NCBI GenBank assembly: GCA_951812925.1
Contig: OX638371.1
Coordinates: 40,150,101 to 40,214,100, forward strand
Length of the DNA: 64,000 nucleotides
Source: Calliopum simillimum
Taxonomy: Eukaryota; Arthropoda; Insecta; Diptera; Lauxaniidae
Direction: 5' to 3'
Shown: in pieces, positions 1-11,096 of the stretch
Layout of the letters: every line of letters begins with the position of its first letter
Numbering within the stretch: position 1 is the first letter of the stretch
The notes under the pieces: generated by a model
Database searches by the model: none
Told to the model about the DNA's origin: nothing
Seen by the model: the letters and a program-made list of their open reading frames with translations, nothing else
Translations under genes and position numbers: made by a program

Positions 1-410
1 AAGTAATTTGTTCCCAAATTCATAGAAAAACATGTTCACATGTATCTATAGAAAATAATTATTTATTAAATTACAGCAACTTGGTAATGATTATACGTAG
101 TTGTGAACGGTATCGATTTAAATCAATTTTTATGTAAAAATAAAACTATTTTTAAAATTATTTGTTTATCATTTTTTAAAAAGAAGTCGAAAAACAGTAC
201 ACTTAAGAAAAACACAACAAACAAACCTTTGGGTGTTTTAAACCCTACATCAAATATCCATATCAATATCACTCCCGCATAAAAAGTTAGTCAGGCTTAA
301 AGGTCACGGATTTTAATTTTTTTTTTTGCAAATACAGAAAAATAATTTTCAACAATTTTGTAGCTCAGAAAATTTCCTGCGGAAATCCAATGTGATATGT
401 GTTTGTTTTT
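1..410. other. Unannotated AT-rich DNA
   Basis: AT-rich sequence with several A and T runs. I see no coding potential, palindrome or recognisable repeat. It ends in a T-rich stretch directly at the start of the first DINE-1-like element. Confidence 0.6.
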
Positions 411-1209
411 ATACCCTACACCCAGGGTATATTCACTTTGTCCTTCCGTTTGTAACGCAGAGAAGCAGGCGTGGCAGGTATAGAAAAGTATATATATTCT
501 TGATCAGCGTCACCTCCTGAGTCGATATAGCCATGTCCGTCTGTCTGGCTGGCTGGCTGGCTGGCTGGGTGGCTGGGTGGCTGGCTGGCTGGCTGTGTGT
601 TGAAATACACTTTTTGGGAAAACTGAGCAAGATAATTCAATGAAATTTGGTACACTGCCTCCGTCGTCAAAGTTAGCTCGGGGAATTGAAAATGAGCGAA
701 ATCGGTCAACGGATACGCCTACAAAAAATATATTCAAAATTCAATTTTATGAGTATTTTTCACGACAATGCAACCGCAATACACATAAGTACTACGAATT
801 ATAAGCGCAAGCTCTGAGAAAAAACTGAGCGAATTCGGACAAGAGGGCGTGGCACCTCCCATATAAGCAAAAGCTTCAAAACGCTATACTGAAAGCATTT
901 TTTGAGATATTCGAACCAAATTTGACTCAGACACTAAGAATTATAAATGAAATTTCTCAGCAAAAATTGGGTGAAATCGGAAAAGGGGGCGTGGCACCTC
1001 CCATATAAAATGCTATACTGAAAGAGTTTTTTGAGATAATCCAACTAAATTTCACTCTGACACTAAAAACTATAAATGCAAGCTCTGAACAAAAACTGGG
1101 TGTACTCCGACAAGAGGGCGTGGCACCACTTATATAAGCAAAATTTTCAAAATACTGTAGTGTAGGGTATTTATTTTTTGGCCAGGCCAAAAGTTACACC
1201 CTTACTAGT
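411..1209 (+). mobile_element. HINE1 copy a: DINE-1-like non-autonomous Helentron
   Basis: Complete copy. It opens with ATACCCTACACCCAGGGTAT, whose ATACCC and GGGTAT halves can pair, followed by the conserved block seen in Drosophila DINE-1/INE-1 and a GGCT tetranucleotide tract (about 545-595). The body holds three to four diverged copies of a unit of roughly 140-150 bp, each with a GGGCGTGGCAC core followed by CTCCCATATAAGC. The 3' end carries TGTAGGGTAT (1161-1170), the reverse complement of the 5' ATACCCTACA, then a hairpin around TTGGCCAGGCCAA and the terminus CTTACTAGT. Subterminal inverted repeats, an internal microsatellite and a 3' hairpin are the known hallmarks of non-autonomous Helentrons. 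Short open frames inside are not genes. Confidence 0.85.
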
Positions 1210-1747
1210 TTCTTATTAATACATTATTCACACCTCTCCCCACGTGTTTTAAATAAAAATTGCTTGCACCCAAAATGTTTTTTCAGGGAAATGTGTAGAA
1301 TGACTCAAGGATCAAACATATATTTTTTCAAAGTGAACGGCACTTTTTCAAACCAGGGCCGAAAATCCCATTTTTTAGCATGGGGCTCCATACTAAAACC
1401 AAGAAAAATTTGACTAAAACGGATACAAAAAAAGAGTATGCAGAAATCATTTTTAACAACTTTTTACATAAATCAACCAATGTTGCCAATGCCGTCTTTC
1501 GTGCATTTTTGAACATTTTTTTGGTTACGATGTTTTGGAGAAAAATAAAGACATCGATATAAATCAAAGTGAGTTTTGAAGAAAAAAAAATTGCACTTTT
1601 GAAAACCTTATCGAGTTGGTGAAAAAACCGTACATCCCAAAATTTCAGGTTAGAATATATCAAAATTCAGAAGTGATAGAGAAATTTCAAGACCAGGTTC
1701 GGATTCAGCATTAAAAAATACATTAGAATTGACTATTTTTGTTTCTA

Positions 1748-2412
1748 CCCAACCAACAATTTTATAACCTTTTCAATTTTTAAGCTTGGGAAAAGTTAAT
1801 TTTCAAATGTTTTCATAACCAATTTTCAAACGTTTGGAAAATATTATTTTTTTTTTATTTTTAAAATTGATTTGAAAAGTTAGAATCAACAATTGGAAAA
1901 TTATTTATTTTCAAACGTTTCAATAACCGTTTTCCAAACATTTGAAAAATTTTTTTAGTTTTTCAATGACTTATCGAGCTAAGTAAAACACAAGGCATTT
2001 GAATCATAACTGGCACGTTAGATCAGTTGATAAGATTGTCGACTCATAACTTGGAGGTCATAGGTTCGATTCTCAGCAAACATACATTTTTTTTTTATTT
2101 TTAATTAAATATAAAAATGTTTGGAAAACATTGTTTTATGAACATAATAAACACTAACAAAATGTTAATTGAAAAGTTAAAAAAACAATTTAAAAATATT
2201 GAATAAAAAAATCTGGAAAATATTGTATGAAAACATTTATAAAAAGCTTGCTCCAAATGATTTTCTCAAGCTTGCTTTGAAGGGTCCAGTTTCGATTATT
2301 AAATAATTAGAATTCAAGAATTTCCAAACACTTTGCAAGTTAATTTCCAAACGAAATGTTTGCTTCAATAAGCGTATAATAAGTTATTTTCCAAACGTTT
2401 TTGTTTGTTGGG
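1748..2412 (+). mobile_element. MITE with CCCAAC(A/C)AAC termini and a tRNA-like core, copy 1
   Basis: The left terminus CCCAACCAACAATTTTA and right terminus TTTGTTTGTTGGG form inverted repeats, flanked by TA on both sides (1746-1747 and 2413-2414). The interior is rich in variants of TTTTCCAAACATTTGAAAA. A tRNA-like segment lies in the middle. A second copy in reverse orientation (29421-30803) has the same termini and the same tRNA-like segment at the same relative place, so the tRNA-derived part belongs to the element. Non-coding, 665 bp. Confidence 0.75.
2012..2083 (+). pseudogene. tRNA-Met(CAU)-like sequence inside the MITE
   Basis: The segment has an A-box-like TTAGATCAGTTGATAAG, an anticodon-arm-like CGACTCATAAC with CAU at the anticodon position, and a B-box-like GGTTCGATTCT. 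These are the order and spacing of a eukaryotic tRNA internal promoter, and elongator tRNA-Met also has CTCATAA in the anticodon loop. The acceptor stem does not pair, so this is not a functional tRNA gene. It is better read as a tRNA-derived (SINE-like) portion of the mobile element. Confidence 0.6.
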
Positions 2413-2689
2413 TATACATTGATCATAATTTTTTTTGTACGCAAAAATTAAATTTTTTAATAGAAACTCAAAAAATTAAGTAAAAACGCAATATCTCGTT
2501 AACGATATTTGATAGGGTTTTTCAGTTTACGGTTTTTTAATCTATGGACAAGCAGAAAATTTTCTGCATGCTCTTTTTTTGTATCTGTTTTAGTCAAACT
2601 TTTTTCTTGGTTTTAGTACAGAGCCCCGTGCTTAAGAATAGGTTTTTTGGCCCTGGTTTGAAAAGGTGCCGTTCACTTTGTTAAAATTT

Positions 2690-2764
2690 TCTAAGAATTG
2701 TCCATAGATTTCTTTCCCGCTATATGATTTGTCGCGGGAAAATTTGGCTCACACTATTATACAT
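2690..2764 (+). repeat. Dispersed ~75-85 bp repeat with a CCCGC/GCGGG hairpin, copy 1
   Basis: Contains CCATAGATTTCTTTCCCGC, then GATTTGTCGCGGGAAAATT and CACACT ending near TACAT. TTCCCGC and GCGGGAA can pair as a stem. A diverged direct copy lies at 46115-46187. It directly abuts the right end of the TIR element at 2680. Identity unknown. Confidence 0.6.
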
Positions 2765-3309
2765 ATTTATAGTAAAAAAAAGGCAAATACGGGACAAATA
2801 GGGGACACAAAATAAAATACAGAACATTTGTCTGTCCCGTATTTCTCAAATAAATTCTGGGGACTGGTAGCCGAAATACAGAAAGGTTGTTCACCGTAAC
2901 TATCACAGCACTTTGGATTGGTGTTAAATTTTCCCATGCCGCAATGTGCTCCTTGTAACACAGTTTGTAAAAAATTTCACAGGGTTTTATTTAGACTCTT
3001 AATTTTACTACTATTCAGTATTGCAACTGTCATATGTGGTTTGCTGCAACTCTGACCAACACAAACTGCAAGCATTATATCTCTGAATATGTGTTTGCAT
3101 TGTACATACTCATACACATATTTTGGTGTTTTCAACTAGCATACTCATACATAACGTTTATACAAACATAAAAAACTCTCATACACGGAGGTAAATTACC
3201 TCTTTAAAATGCACTTAAGTGAAGAGGTAAGAGGAATATCAAGTGATATAAGTACCCCCAAAATCTTGTAATGAATGAAATTCCATATAAAATTATTTAT
3301 TTATATGTA
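2765..3309. other. Unannotated DNA
   Basis: AT-rich sequence with scattered short tracts and no frame I believe in. No transposon ends recognised until the TA at 3308-3309 that precedes a Tc1-like terminus. Confidence 0.5.
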
Positions 3310-4165
3310 CAGTGGCTCACAGCTTATTTCAAACAGTCACTCAATAAAATTTTAAAGGAGTATAACTTTTAAACAAAATGAAATATCAAAAAAATCCAAA
3401 TGTATATTTGTGCATACAGAAGCCTTCATAAGATGTGTAAAAGTAAAATTGCAAAAATATTCCTTCTCGTCCCATAGCGTTGGAATAAATAACTGAGCTA
3501 CAGAAATTTATCTCACAGTTTATTTCCTTAGGATATTGAAGATCGTCTGTGGTACCGAATGATGGTACTTAAATTTTCTTAACTTTCCCCCCAATGCTTG
3601 CAATACGTTTGAGCTATTTTTGCTTCGAGTTCACCAATGGTCTTGGTTTCGTAAGTATTTTTAACAATGAGCTGACGCGAAACGATTGAGCAGTGGTTGT
3701 TAGTCTTTCACCAATTCAAAAATGGCTTTTAACGTTGGAAAATAGCGCAAATGGTTTGTTTCAAGGGCTCAACAGTTGGTAGTATAAAATAACGCATTCT
3801 ACACGATAACAGAGTGATTGATAAAGACAGAACTATAGCAAACAAAATTTCTAACGCAACTAATTGTACGGTAAGTTAAGGAAAACCCAACATTGTCAGC
3901 TTCAAAATGGGCTAATGAGGTTTACCATCAGTTAGGGAAGCCATTTAAATCTTCGGTAGTATGTATTGAAGGCCAAACAAATTTACAAGAACCTCTGTGT
4001 AAGTGAAAAAAATCAACAAAACCATTTCACTGTCACTAAGTACTTACTTAAAATAACAAACAGTCAAAGATTTCAAGAAATCGGATACTCTCTTATTGTA
4101 CCACATTTCCAACTCTTCTGTCAAATGTTTTGCTTTAATTGTATTCGCTTTTTTTTTTAAATAAA
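3310..4165 (+). pseudogene. Tc1-like transposon relic, 5' end plus N-terminal transposase fragments
   Basis: It begins TA|CAGTGGCTCACAGCTTATTT, a Tc1-type terminus. Related CTGAGCTAC and CTCACAGTTTATTTCC motifs recur near 3490-3527, as expected of the subterminal repeats in Tc1-like elements with long ends. From about 3885 the translation reads PTLSASKWANEV then QLGKPFKSSVV, and in a neighbouring frame VSEKNQQNHFTVTKYLL. I recognise this as the part of Tc1-family transposases between the second HTH and the catalytic domain. Frameshifts and stops separate the pieces, no catalytic D or E motif follows, and the sequence is lost before 4190. Dead fragment. Confidence 0.6.
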
Positions 4166-4192
4166 AAGCGCAGCTGTTACGTATACATTTTT

Positions 4193-5111
4193 ATACTCTA
4201 CACCCAGGGTATATTCACTTTTTCCTTCCATTTGTAACGCAGAGAAGGAGGCGTGGCAGATATAAAAAAGTATGTATATTCTTGATCAGCGTCACTTCCT
4301 GAGTCGATTTAGTCATGTCCGTCTGACTGCCTGACTGGTTGTGCGTGAAAATACATTTTTTGGAAAAACAGAGCAAGGTAATTCAATAAAATTTGGTACT
4401 TCCTCCGTCGTCAAAGTTAGTTTGTAGGATTGAAAATGAGCGAAATCGACCAACGGCCACGCCTACCGCCCATACAAAAATATATTCAAAATGCAACTTT
4501 ACGAGTATTTTACACGACAATGCAACCAAAATACACATAAATACTATAAATTATTAGCGCAAACTCTGAGCAAAAACTGGGCAAATTCGGTCAAAAGGGC
4601 GTGGCACCCCCATATAAGTAAAAGCTTCAAAACGCTATACTGAAAGCGTTTTTTAAGATAAACAAAGTAAATTTTACTCAAACACTCAGAACTAAAAGTG
4701 CAAGCTATCAGCAAAAACTGGGTTTAATCGGACAAGGGATTAGCACCTCCCACATAAGCAAAAGTTTCAAAATGAAATACTGAAAGATTTTTTTGAGATA
4801 ATTCAACTAGATTTCACTCAAATGCTAAGAACTACAAATGCCGGCTTTGAGCTGAATCTAGACGAACACGGACAAGAAGGCGTGGCACCTACCATATAAG
4901 CAAAAGCTTCAAAAGGCTTTACTGAAAACGTTTTTTGAGATAATTCAACCAAATTTCACTCAAACACTAAGAACTATAAATGCAAATACTGAGCATAAAC
5001 TGGGGAACTCGGACAAGAGGCCGTGGCACCTCCCACATAAGCAAAATTTTCAAAATACTGCAGTTTAGGGTATTTCATATTTGACCAAGCCAAAGGTTTC
5101 ACCCTTACTAA
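4193..5111 (+). mobile_element. HINE1 copy b
   Basis: Starts ATACTCTACACCCAGGGTAT and ends ACCCTTACTA, with TTTAGGGTAT and a weakened hairpin (TTGACCAAGCCAA) near 5075. Four internal GGCGTGGCAC-type units are visible (4600, 4735, 4880, 5020), one of them decayed. The GGCT tract is reduced to CTGACTGCCTGACTGG. More diverged than copies a, g and j, so probably older. Confidence 0.8.
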
Positions 5112-5365
5112 TTACTTATTCAGTAGGATCCTTACATTCTAAATACTCTTACATTGAAGTAAAATTATCTATACGTATATTTAAATGGAGTTCAGAGAAC
5201 TTTACTTAGATAGATGATGGAATGATGGAATGTATAGATATAATAGGAAAAGCTAAAAGGAAACGTTTAATTAGGTATAACTTTAAATATTCAGCGGTTT
5301 TTGGACTTCAAAACTAGGATGTCTTACAATCCTGACGATATGAAATTACAAAATATGAAGACTAA

Positions 5366-5720
5366 TGATGAGCAGTCTTGGTCTTTGAAACTTTTCGAGA
5401 CCAAGACTTAGTGTCCAAGACTGTTATGATCTTGGTCAAAATGATAAGACAGGCCAAGGCTGTTATTTGGTCTTGGTCATTTATAGTTAATAGGGGAGTC
5501 ACACCCCTGCGTAATTTGACATTAACAACTTGCAACTGCTTTGAAAAATTCGGCTTGGGAAACGTGTGTTGAGTATGCAATATTAAGAAATTTTTTCTGT
5601 GATTTTTAATTTCTAAGAACAAGGCTAAAGACACCAAAGACCAAGACATAATATCAAAATCAAGACCAATAATCAATGCCCAAAACCAAGACCATAGCAG
5701 TTCAGGTTTGGCTCATCACT
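5366..5720. repeat. CCAAGAC-rich TIR repeat, copy 1
   Basis: Starts near TGATGAGCAGTCTTGG and ends TTGGCTCATCACT, so GATGAGC and GCTCATC are inverted termini. The flanks are dense in CTTGGTC/GACCAAG words in both orientations. The interior word CAACTGCTTTGAAAAAT recurs, slightly changed, in the related copy at 37261-37620. A non-coding MITE, perhaps hAT-like by its termini, but no 8-bp duplication was confirmed. Confidence 0.55.
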
Positions 5721-5744
5721 TATAAAAGCCGAGAATCGAAAACT

Positions 5745-6870
5745 TTTGCATATCTGTGTAATCTCACATAAACTTTGTCATTTAAGTCCCTGTCTTTAAC
5801 AGTCTGAACCAAGGACTCTATGATGAAGAGTATATAGCTATTACAACCTTGAGGCCTTTAGTGAATGACTCATTAAGACTAGCCTAACTTAATATAAACT
5901 TGGTTCAAACAGTTCCCATTCTGAAGGCTCAAAATTTCGCCCTGTCAAACCGGTTCAGCAGAGCAACAGAGAATATCGTTCAGGGTACTAAGTAGACGAA
6001 CGATAATATTCATACTAGAGCTGTAAATACCAAGCAAAGGCCGTAGAACCGTTGGACAACTCCTAAAAAGTCTTAACAGGCGTGTAATGAACTTGTCACA
6101 CGGAGTAGTGCAAACTGAAGACAGTGAAGGCAGGAAGTAGAACCGTTGGACCAATTTTAACAGGAATTTGCGACCCTTTAAAATTTTTGCGAGTCTTTAA
6201 CCGAATAGTTTAAGCTTAAGCTAGTGAAGTCAAGAAGTAGAACCGTTAGACCAAGTTTGACAGGAATTCGCGATCCTGGTAAGTCCTTACGAGCCTGTGA
6301 GGACATTATCACACTTAGTAATTAGAGTTATAGTAACGTTAGGTCTAGTATTTACCTTAGGTACGTTGAGGTTACGGTGAGGAAACAGGATTGGCTAGTG
6401 ATGCAGAATTAGCTAGGAACTTGAAATAAATATTTTTGTAACGCACCAGGAGAAAAATCAAAAAACAAAGTAAAACTGAAGCTGATGGGTTCTTATTTGC
6501 AAGTAACTTGGACACCGGCATGTTTAACCCCAGGCATAAGGAAGATCCGTTACACCATACACAGATGGTGTATTGATGGAAACTCACATTGCGTCAGGGA
6601 AATCTAACTGCATTTAGCTTTTCAAGTGCTTAATTCCGCTTAGTGTATTTTTAATGCCTAACATTTCAATTTAATATCGTAGTAAACCATTTCGTCAGAT
6701 AATTCTTTGAGTGCATTCACATGTGCTCATCCACGCATATTTCTATAGCGCTTTGCGAAGCCGCGACATATCTGCCAAACTTTGTTAAATCGAAAAAACA
6801 CTTATGTTAAGCATTAAAAAACATATATATCCGTATGTACATACATATGCCTGTTTGAACAATGTATGTA
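5745..6870. other. Unannotated DNA with a ~100 bp tandem duplication
   Basis: At about 6113-6183 and 6214-6290 there are two diverged tandem copies of a unit containing GAAGTAGAACCGTT(A/G)GACCAA followed by ACAGGAATT. A third, weaker match is at about 6040-6070 (CCGTAGAACCGTTGGACAA). No convincing coding frame; the 60-70 codon frames have no recognisable features. Confidence 0.5.
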
Positions 6871-6877
6871 CATTAGG

Positions 6878-7204
6878 GTGTCCGTTATTTACAAAGTTCA
6901 TTGTTTTCTAGAAGTGACCCCTTAAAATGACGGGCTTAGTGGCAAACAATAAGATAAAAAAGAAAAAATTTCAAAAGATTCCAGAGTAGCGTGCCGCTTT
7001 GAAATTACTTTTTTCATACAAAAATGTATGGAGTAGAGACTTTTCCCCATACATTTTTGTATGAAAAAAGTAATTTCAAAAGCGGCACGCTATTGTGGAA
7101 GCTTTTGAAATTTTTTGTTTTTTTTTCTTATTGCTTGCCACTAAGCCCGTCATTTTGAGCGGTGCCTTCTTGATAACAATGAATTTGGTAAACAACGGAC
7201 ACCC
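6878..7204. mobile_element. 327-bp palindromic MITE with GGGTGTCCGTT termini and TA duplications
   Basis: GGGTGTCCGTT at the left is mirrored by AACGGACACCC at the right, with TA on both sides (6876-6877, 7205-7206). Nearly the whole element is a hairpin: the arms contain ATGACGGGCTTAGTGGCAA and its mirror, a GCGTGCCGC / GCGGCACGC pair, and a central TACAAAAATGTATGG pair around 7020-7060. TA duplications and TIRs suggest a Tc1/mariner-dependent MITE. Confidence 0.8.
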
Positions 7205-7206
7205 TA

Positions 7207-10200
7207 ATGTACATGGTATAATTTGAATAGAAAAAAATGTTTTTCTTTTTTCTTCATTTTTGTCCACATTACTGATGGTTTACATAACAACTTTGATGCG
7301 GAAATATTCTTTCAATGTTTTATTTTTATTGGATACGGATATTTTTAGACCCCAATAAACTGCAGACAATTTAATGTTTGCCTGACTACAGTGGGTGTAT
7401 GCGTGTGCCATACACGTACGCGTATATACTTACATATGCAGGTAAATATATGTATATGAAAAATATCCTTAGTACTAAAAGCCGGCAATTTCAAGGTTGT
7501 TGTGTCGTGTAACCTTCATTTTAATACGCGTTTGTTTAAATAGGTCCGCACAAAAGAAAAAAGGCAGGAGGAAACAAAATGTGAAAGGTTATAATTAAAG
7601 TGGAAAATCATAGGCAATGAATGATAAACATTGAACTTTTGTATAAGTGAAATACGAAAAAAAAAACATTTTAACGAAAGGCATTTAATAGGTATTAACA
7701 AGGCCATAATGTTAACCAAGAGACAAAGAAAAGTTCATGACCTTAGAGTTTTTTTTCCATTCAAACGAAGGGATTTTATTTTGTGTGATAAGCAGAAATG
7801 CTAATTGAATGTCGTTAGTACACACTACTTACTACTATTCTATAACTTCTTAGGAGCGTAGGGCGCTTAGAAGGCTTCCATATTGCAACGGTTTTTTCTA
7901 GCTTTGTCCGAGAAGTTGGATTATTGACATAAACTTTAGATATGACATATCCACATAAGAAAAAGTCCATAGAGTTTGTATCAGAATTTTGTTAAAGAAT
8001 TAAGGCTCATAATTGAAATCCTAAGGAATTGATTCTATGGATTTGAATTTTGTAAGAGTACAGTATGGGATGTTTCTGCAGAGTTCGGTACCTCCCTATA
8101 TTCGATGAATGATATGTAAAATTCTCGTACGTGAACACGCAGTCCGCTCTCAGTTGCTAAAAGCCAAGCAATCAAGCAGTGTGCTTTCTTTTGAGACACC
8201 AAGCATAAATTTCCAGAGCACTAAGGGAACCAGTGCACATATTTCTCTAGAGTACATTTCATTCCGATACTTTGGTGATTAGGGGAGTCGATAGTGACGA
8301 TAATATTCTCGTCCATATGGTGCCGAAAGATGTTTTTGGTAGTTTAGTTTGAATATACTTAATGAAGAAAACAGTACGAAGATCATAATTGTGAAAGGTA
8401 CTTGGCCTCCACTTTCACAGGTCAGGAGTGGTTGAATCACTATGTTCCGAACGTCAAAAAATTTTGAGAGAGACGACGAGTTATCCATATGTGTGTGTGA
8501 GATAAATACAAAAAATAGACCCGATTAGCAACACAACAGTCGGACTAGAACTTTTTAAATGAATAAGACATGTTAAACAAAGCAATGGATTAGGTTTGAC
8601 ATTGAAGTCAAAAGGTATTCGATAAAATAAAGAAAAAAGTTGGCGTTAGAATCCTCCAGCATTAAGGAGTATTCAACGGATGTAAAACAATCAACCATAA
8701 GATGGATCGAACGACCACTGATAAGATAACTCTCAAGATGAAAGTTAATCACGCTTCGATAACTCTTAAAAAGCGGAGGTGATCTATCCTTTTTTTATGA
8801 TCTGGCTTTCTCAACACATTTATTGATATGTCATCGGACACAGAAACTTTGTTAGTCTTTAGGTTTGCAAAAACTCTTTTCACTGCCATAGATCGAAAGT
8901 AAATGAATTACAACTTTAATGATTTATTCTCTACGAAGGGCAATGAATGACTGATATCAAGCAGAGCTAAATTCTCAGACAAAGTGGTTGTCAAGAAATA
9001 CGTTTTATCAACAGGGTTATTAAAAGAGTTCAAATGGTCGATAAGAATGATCCTTCCCTCTATTAGACTCTGTTTACACTTTATTGTCTCTTATTTATGA
9101 TAGCTCTTATCTTTTCGCACTTAACAATGACACTACAGCTATTTCGAGCATTGAAGTAAATGAAATCAATCAAAGTTTCTTCATTCTTGCGAATCAAAGT
9201 CTCAAAGGATGATTCAAGCCTGATCAAGAATTGCGAACTTTATTTAGCGACCAACTTTGCTGTTAATAGATAGACCATACGACCAAAAAATGCTTCCCCA
9301 GCGCCAGCTGATCAGCACTTTGGTGGAACCCAAAGGAAGGCAAATGCAGAAACTCAGGACTTTGTTGGGCGAATGATAGAAATTGTTATATGTATAGCTT
9401 TTGATCAAACCCTAAGCTTTCCTTAGGAGTTAAAGGATAGTTTGTAGTATCTTCCGCTTTCTGTTTAAATGACAGTTTCATTTCATTATACATAAATCAA
9501 TAAGTATTCAACAAAAAAAAAAAAGTATCCCAATTGAATTTAATCAATATTTAAACATACATAAAAACATACATACATACATACATATTAATTTAGTGTT
9601 TACTTTATCCTGCCGACCATCACCAACCACCAGCACTGAGCGTGGCAATAATTTTATGACTAAAATAAATTCAATTCAGCTTAAATCCAAGTATTAATAA
9701 ATTTTAGGCAATAATACTGCCTGGAATCTTCATTGGCTTTACCAAGATTGCGGAGTGCTTCCGCTGCCGTTTGCGCTTTCTATGCCTTAAAAGCACATCC
9801 ATTCGTTATCAAATTTCATTTCCTATAAAAATGTAGAGCCAGTTTGTTGTTTTCGGCTCTGTCGCTGAGTGACTTAACTGATTGATTGAGTGCTTGTAGT
9901 TGATGATTGTCCAAATGTACGGTCCGTTCCTCTTAGAAACTCATTTTATATATTGTTTAACGGCAGTGCACAGTGAATTTTATTTGAATTTCTTCAACAA
10001 CAAAAAAATCCAACTTTAAATATAAAAATTTTTACATTTCTACTACTTAAACTTCTAGATCTTAATACTACTAATAATACTCAACAAAACCTTTAGGTAG
10101 ATAGTACTAAGTCCATTGGTCTAAAAGCAGTATTAATCCAAATATGTATGTGTTTCATAACACACATTTTTCCATTTTCAGCTTTAAGTGGGTATTCCCG

Positions 10201-10421
10201 CATTGATACGCAATTGCGAAATTGCGATGATGAAGTTTTTTTCGCACAAACGCGTGAACGTTCGTTATACATATTGAAGATAAAAATTATGTAGCAAAAT
10301 TAATTAAATGTCAAAACATTTGACGATGTTTCCAACTTTTAAAAAAAAAAAAAAATGAAAAATTTTTTAATTCTTAAGCGAAATTAAACTTTTTTGTATT
10401 TATAAAATATAGGTGGCAACA
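7207..10421. other. Long unannotated stretch
   Basis: About 3.2 kb in which I recognise no gene, TIR pair or HINE copy. Around 8050-9450 the base composition is less AT-skewed than the neighbours, but the longest frames are under 75 codons with no recognisable motif. It could be an old degraded element or unique intergenic DNA. A CATA tetranucleotide run lies near 9565-9590. Confidence 0.4.
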
Positions 10422-10580
10422 CAGTGGCGGATCCAGCACTGTCAAGAGGGGGGACCGATTGACTACATTTCTAGATAATAACAGAATGATTTTAAAATTT
10501 TTACATATAATTTAAAAAAAAATGTATTCATTTGGTTTGAGAGGGGGGGGGGGCGATCGGCCCCATCGCCCCCCCTTAGA
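10422..10580. repeat. CAGTGGCGGATC-type repeat end with G/C homopolymers
   Basis: CAGTGGCGGATCCAG followed by AAGAGGGGGGACC, then a G run and a GATCGGCCCC(AT)CGCCCCCCC segment near 10540-10577. A second CAGTGGCGGATC plus AGGGGGG occurrence is at 12972. I recall CAGTGGCGGATC-plus-G-run as a common terminus of short DNA elements in insects. Boundaries approximate. Confidence 0.45.
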
Positions 10581-10654
10581 TTCACCAATGTGGCAACATT
10601 GTTCCGAAGAGCTGTCACTAATTCGCAATCAAGCTCGTTGCAATTTCGCTTTGA

Positions 10655-11096
10655 GTCGAAATTGCAGAAGTAGTGCGGAATTTTCGGCAATGTGTTAGTT
10701 TGAAAGAAGCAAAGCAAAAGCTTATCCGTAAGAGAGTTGATGTGTCAAAAGCCACAATCACTCACAGATTTCAAGAATCTGGCATACGCCACTGGAGTAC
10801 AAACCTTATACCGTTGTTAAACGAAAGCATTTCGAAAAACACGAAAATCCTGGAAAAAAGAAAATCGCATACAGACGTTGAATTGGCAATCTCAAAGTCT
10901 AGATGAAAATCCAATTGAGATTATATGGTCCATTATGAAGTCAAAGATTCAAGGAAAACCATATTCACTATAAAGCAGCTAATCTTTGCGTTAAACCGAA
11001 TTTGGAGAGGGCTAACGCTGGAATATGCTAAAAATTTGAGTCGAAAGACTCATCATTTCCTACGACTCATCGATAATGAGTTATGTCTATTTTAAA
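10655..11096 (+). pseudogene. Tc1-like transposase relic with the catalytic core deleted
   Basis: The first part reads RKRVDVSKATITHRFQESG then IRHWSTN, matching the second HTH region of Tc1-family transposases. After about 10860 the frame shifts and reads NPIEIIWSIMKSKIQGKPY and then a typical Tc1 C-terminal tail (about 10905-11090). The NPIE-W motif normally carries the last catalytic acidic residue. The 100-odd residues between, with the first two catalytic aspartates, are missing: the HTH is joined almost directly to the last motif. Internal deletion plus frameshift; non-functional. Confidence 0.7.

Larger units (their letters stand above)
1329..2680. mobile_element. TIR element hosting the tRNA-bearing MITE
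   Basis: The left end CAAAGTGAACGGCACTTTTT is mirrored at the right end by GTGCCGTTCACTTTG. The similarity continues inward for about 100 bases on each side (1329-1440 against 2565-2680), including the segment around GCATGGGGCTC and its mirror. The interior is interrupted by the separate element at 1748-2412. No transposase is visible and no target duplication is clear. Superfamily unresolved. Confidence 0.65.

Noticed and set aside
411..737. Open frames with repeated Ala-Ser-Gln-Pro residues on the minus strand, recurring at 25.3, 28.3, 29.8 and 60.5 kb
   Set aside because: They translate the GGCT/GTCT tract and conserved block of HINE1. The same nonsense protein appears wherever the element does, and frames differ between copies.
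840..1140. Regularly spaced units suggesting a CRISPR array
   Set aside because: Units are 140-150 bp, diverged, AT-rich and part of a dispersed eukaryotic element; no short identical repeats with unique spacers.
2012..2083. A functional tRNA-Met gene
   Set aside because: No pairing acceptor stem, decayed arms, and the same sequence occurs inside the second MITE copy; it is tRNA-derived, not a gene.
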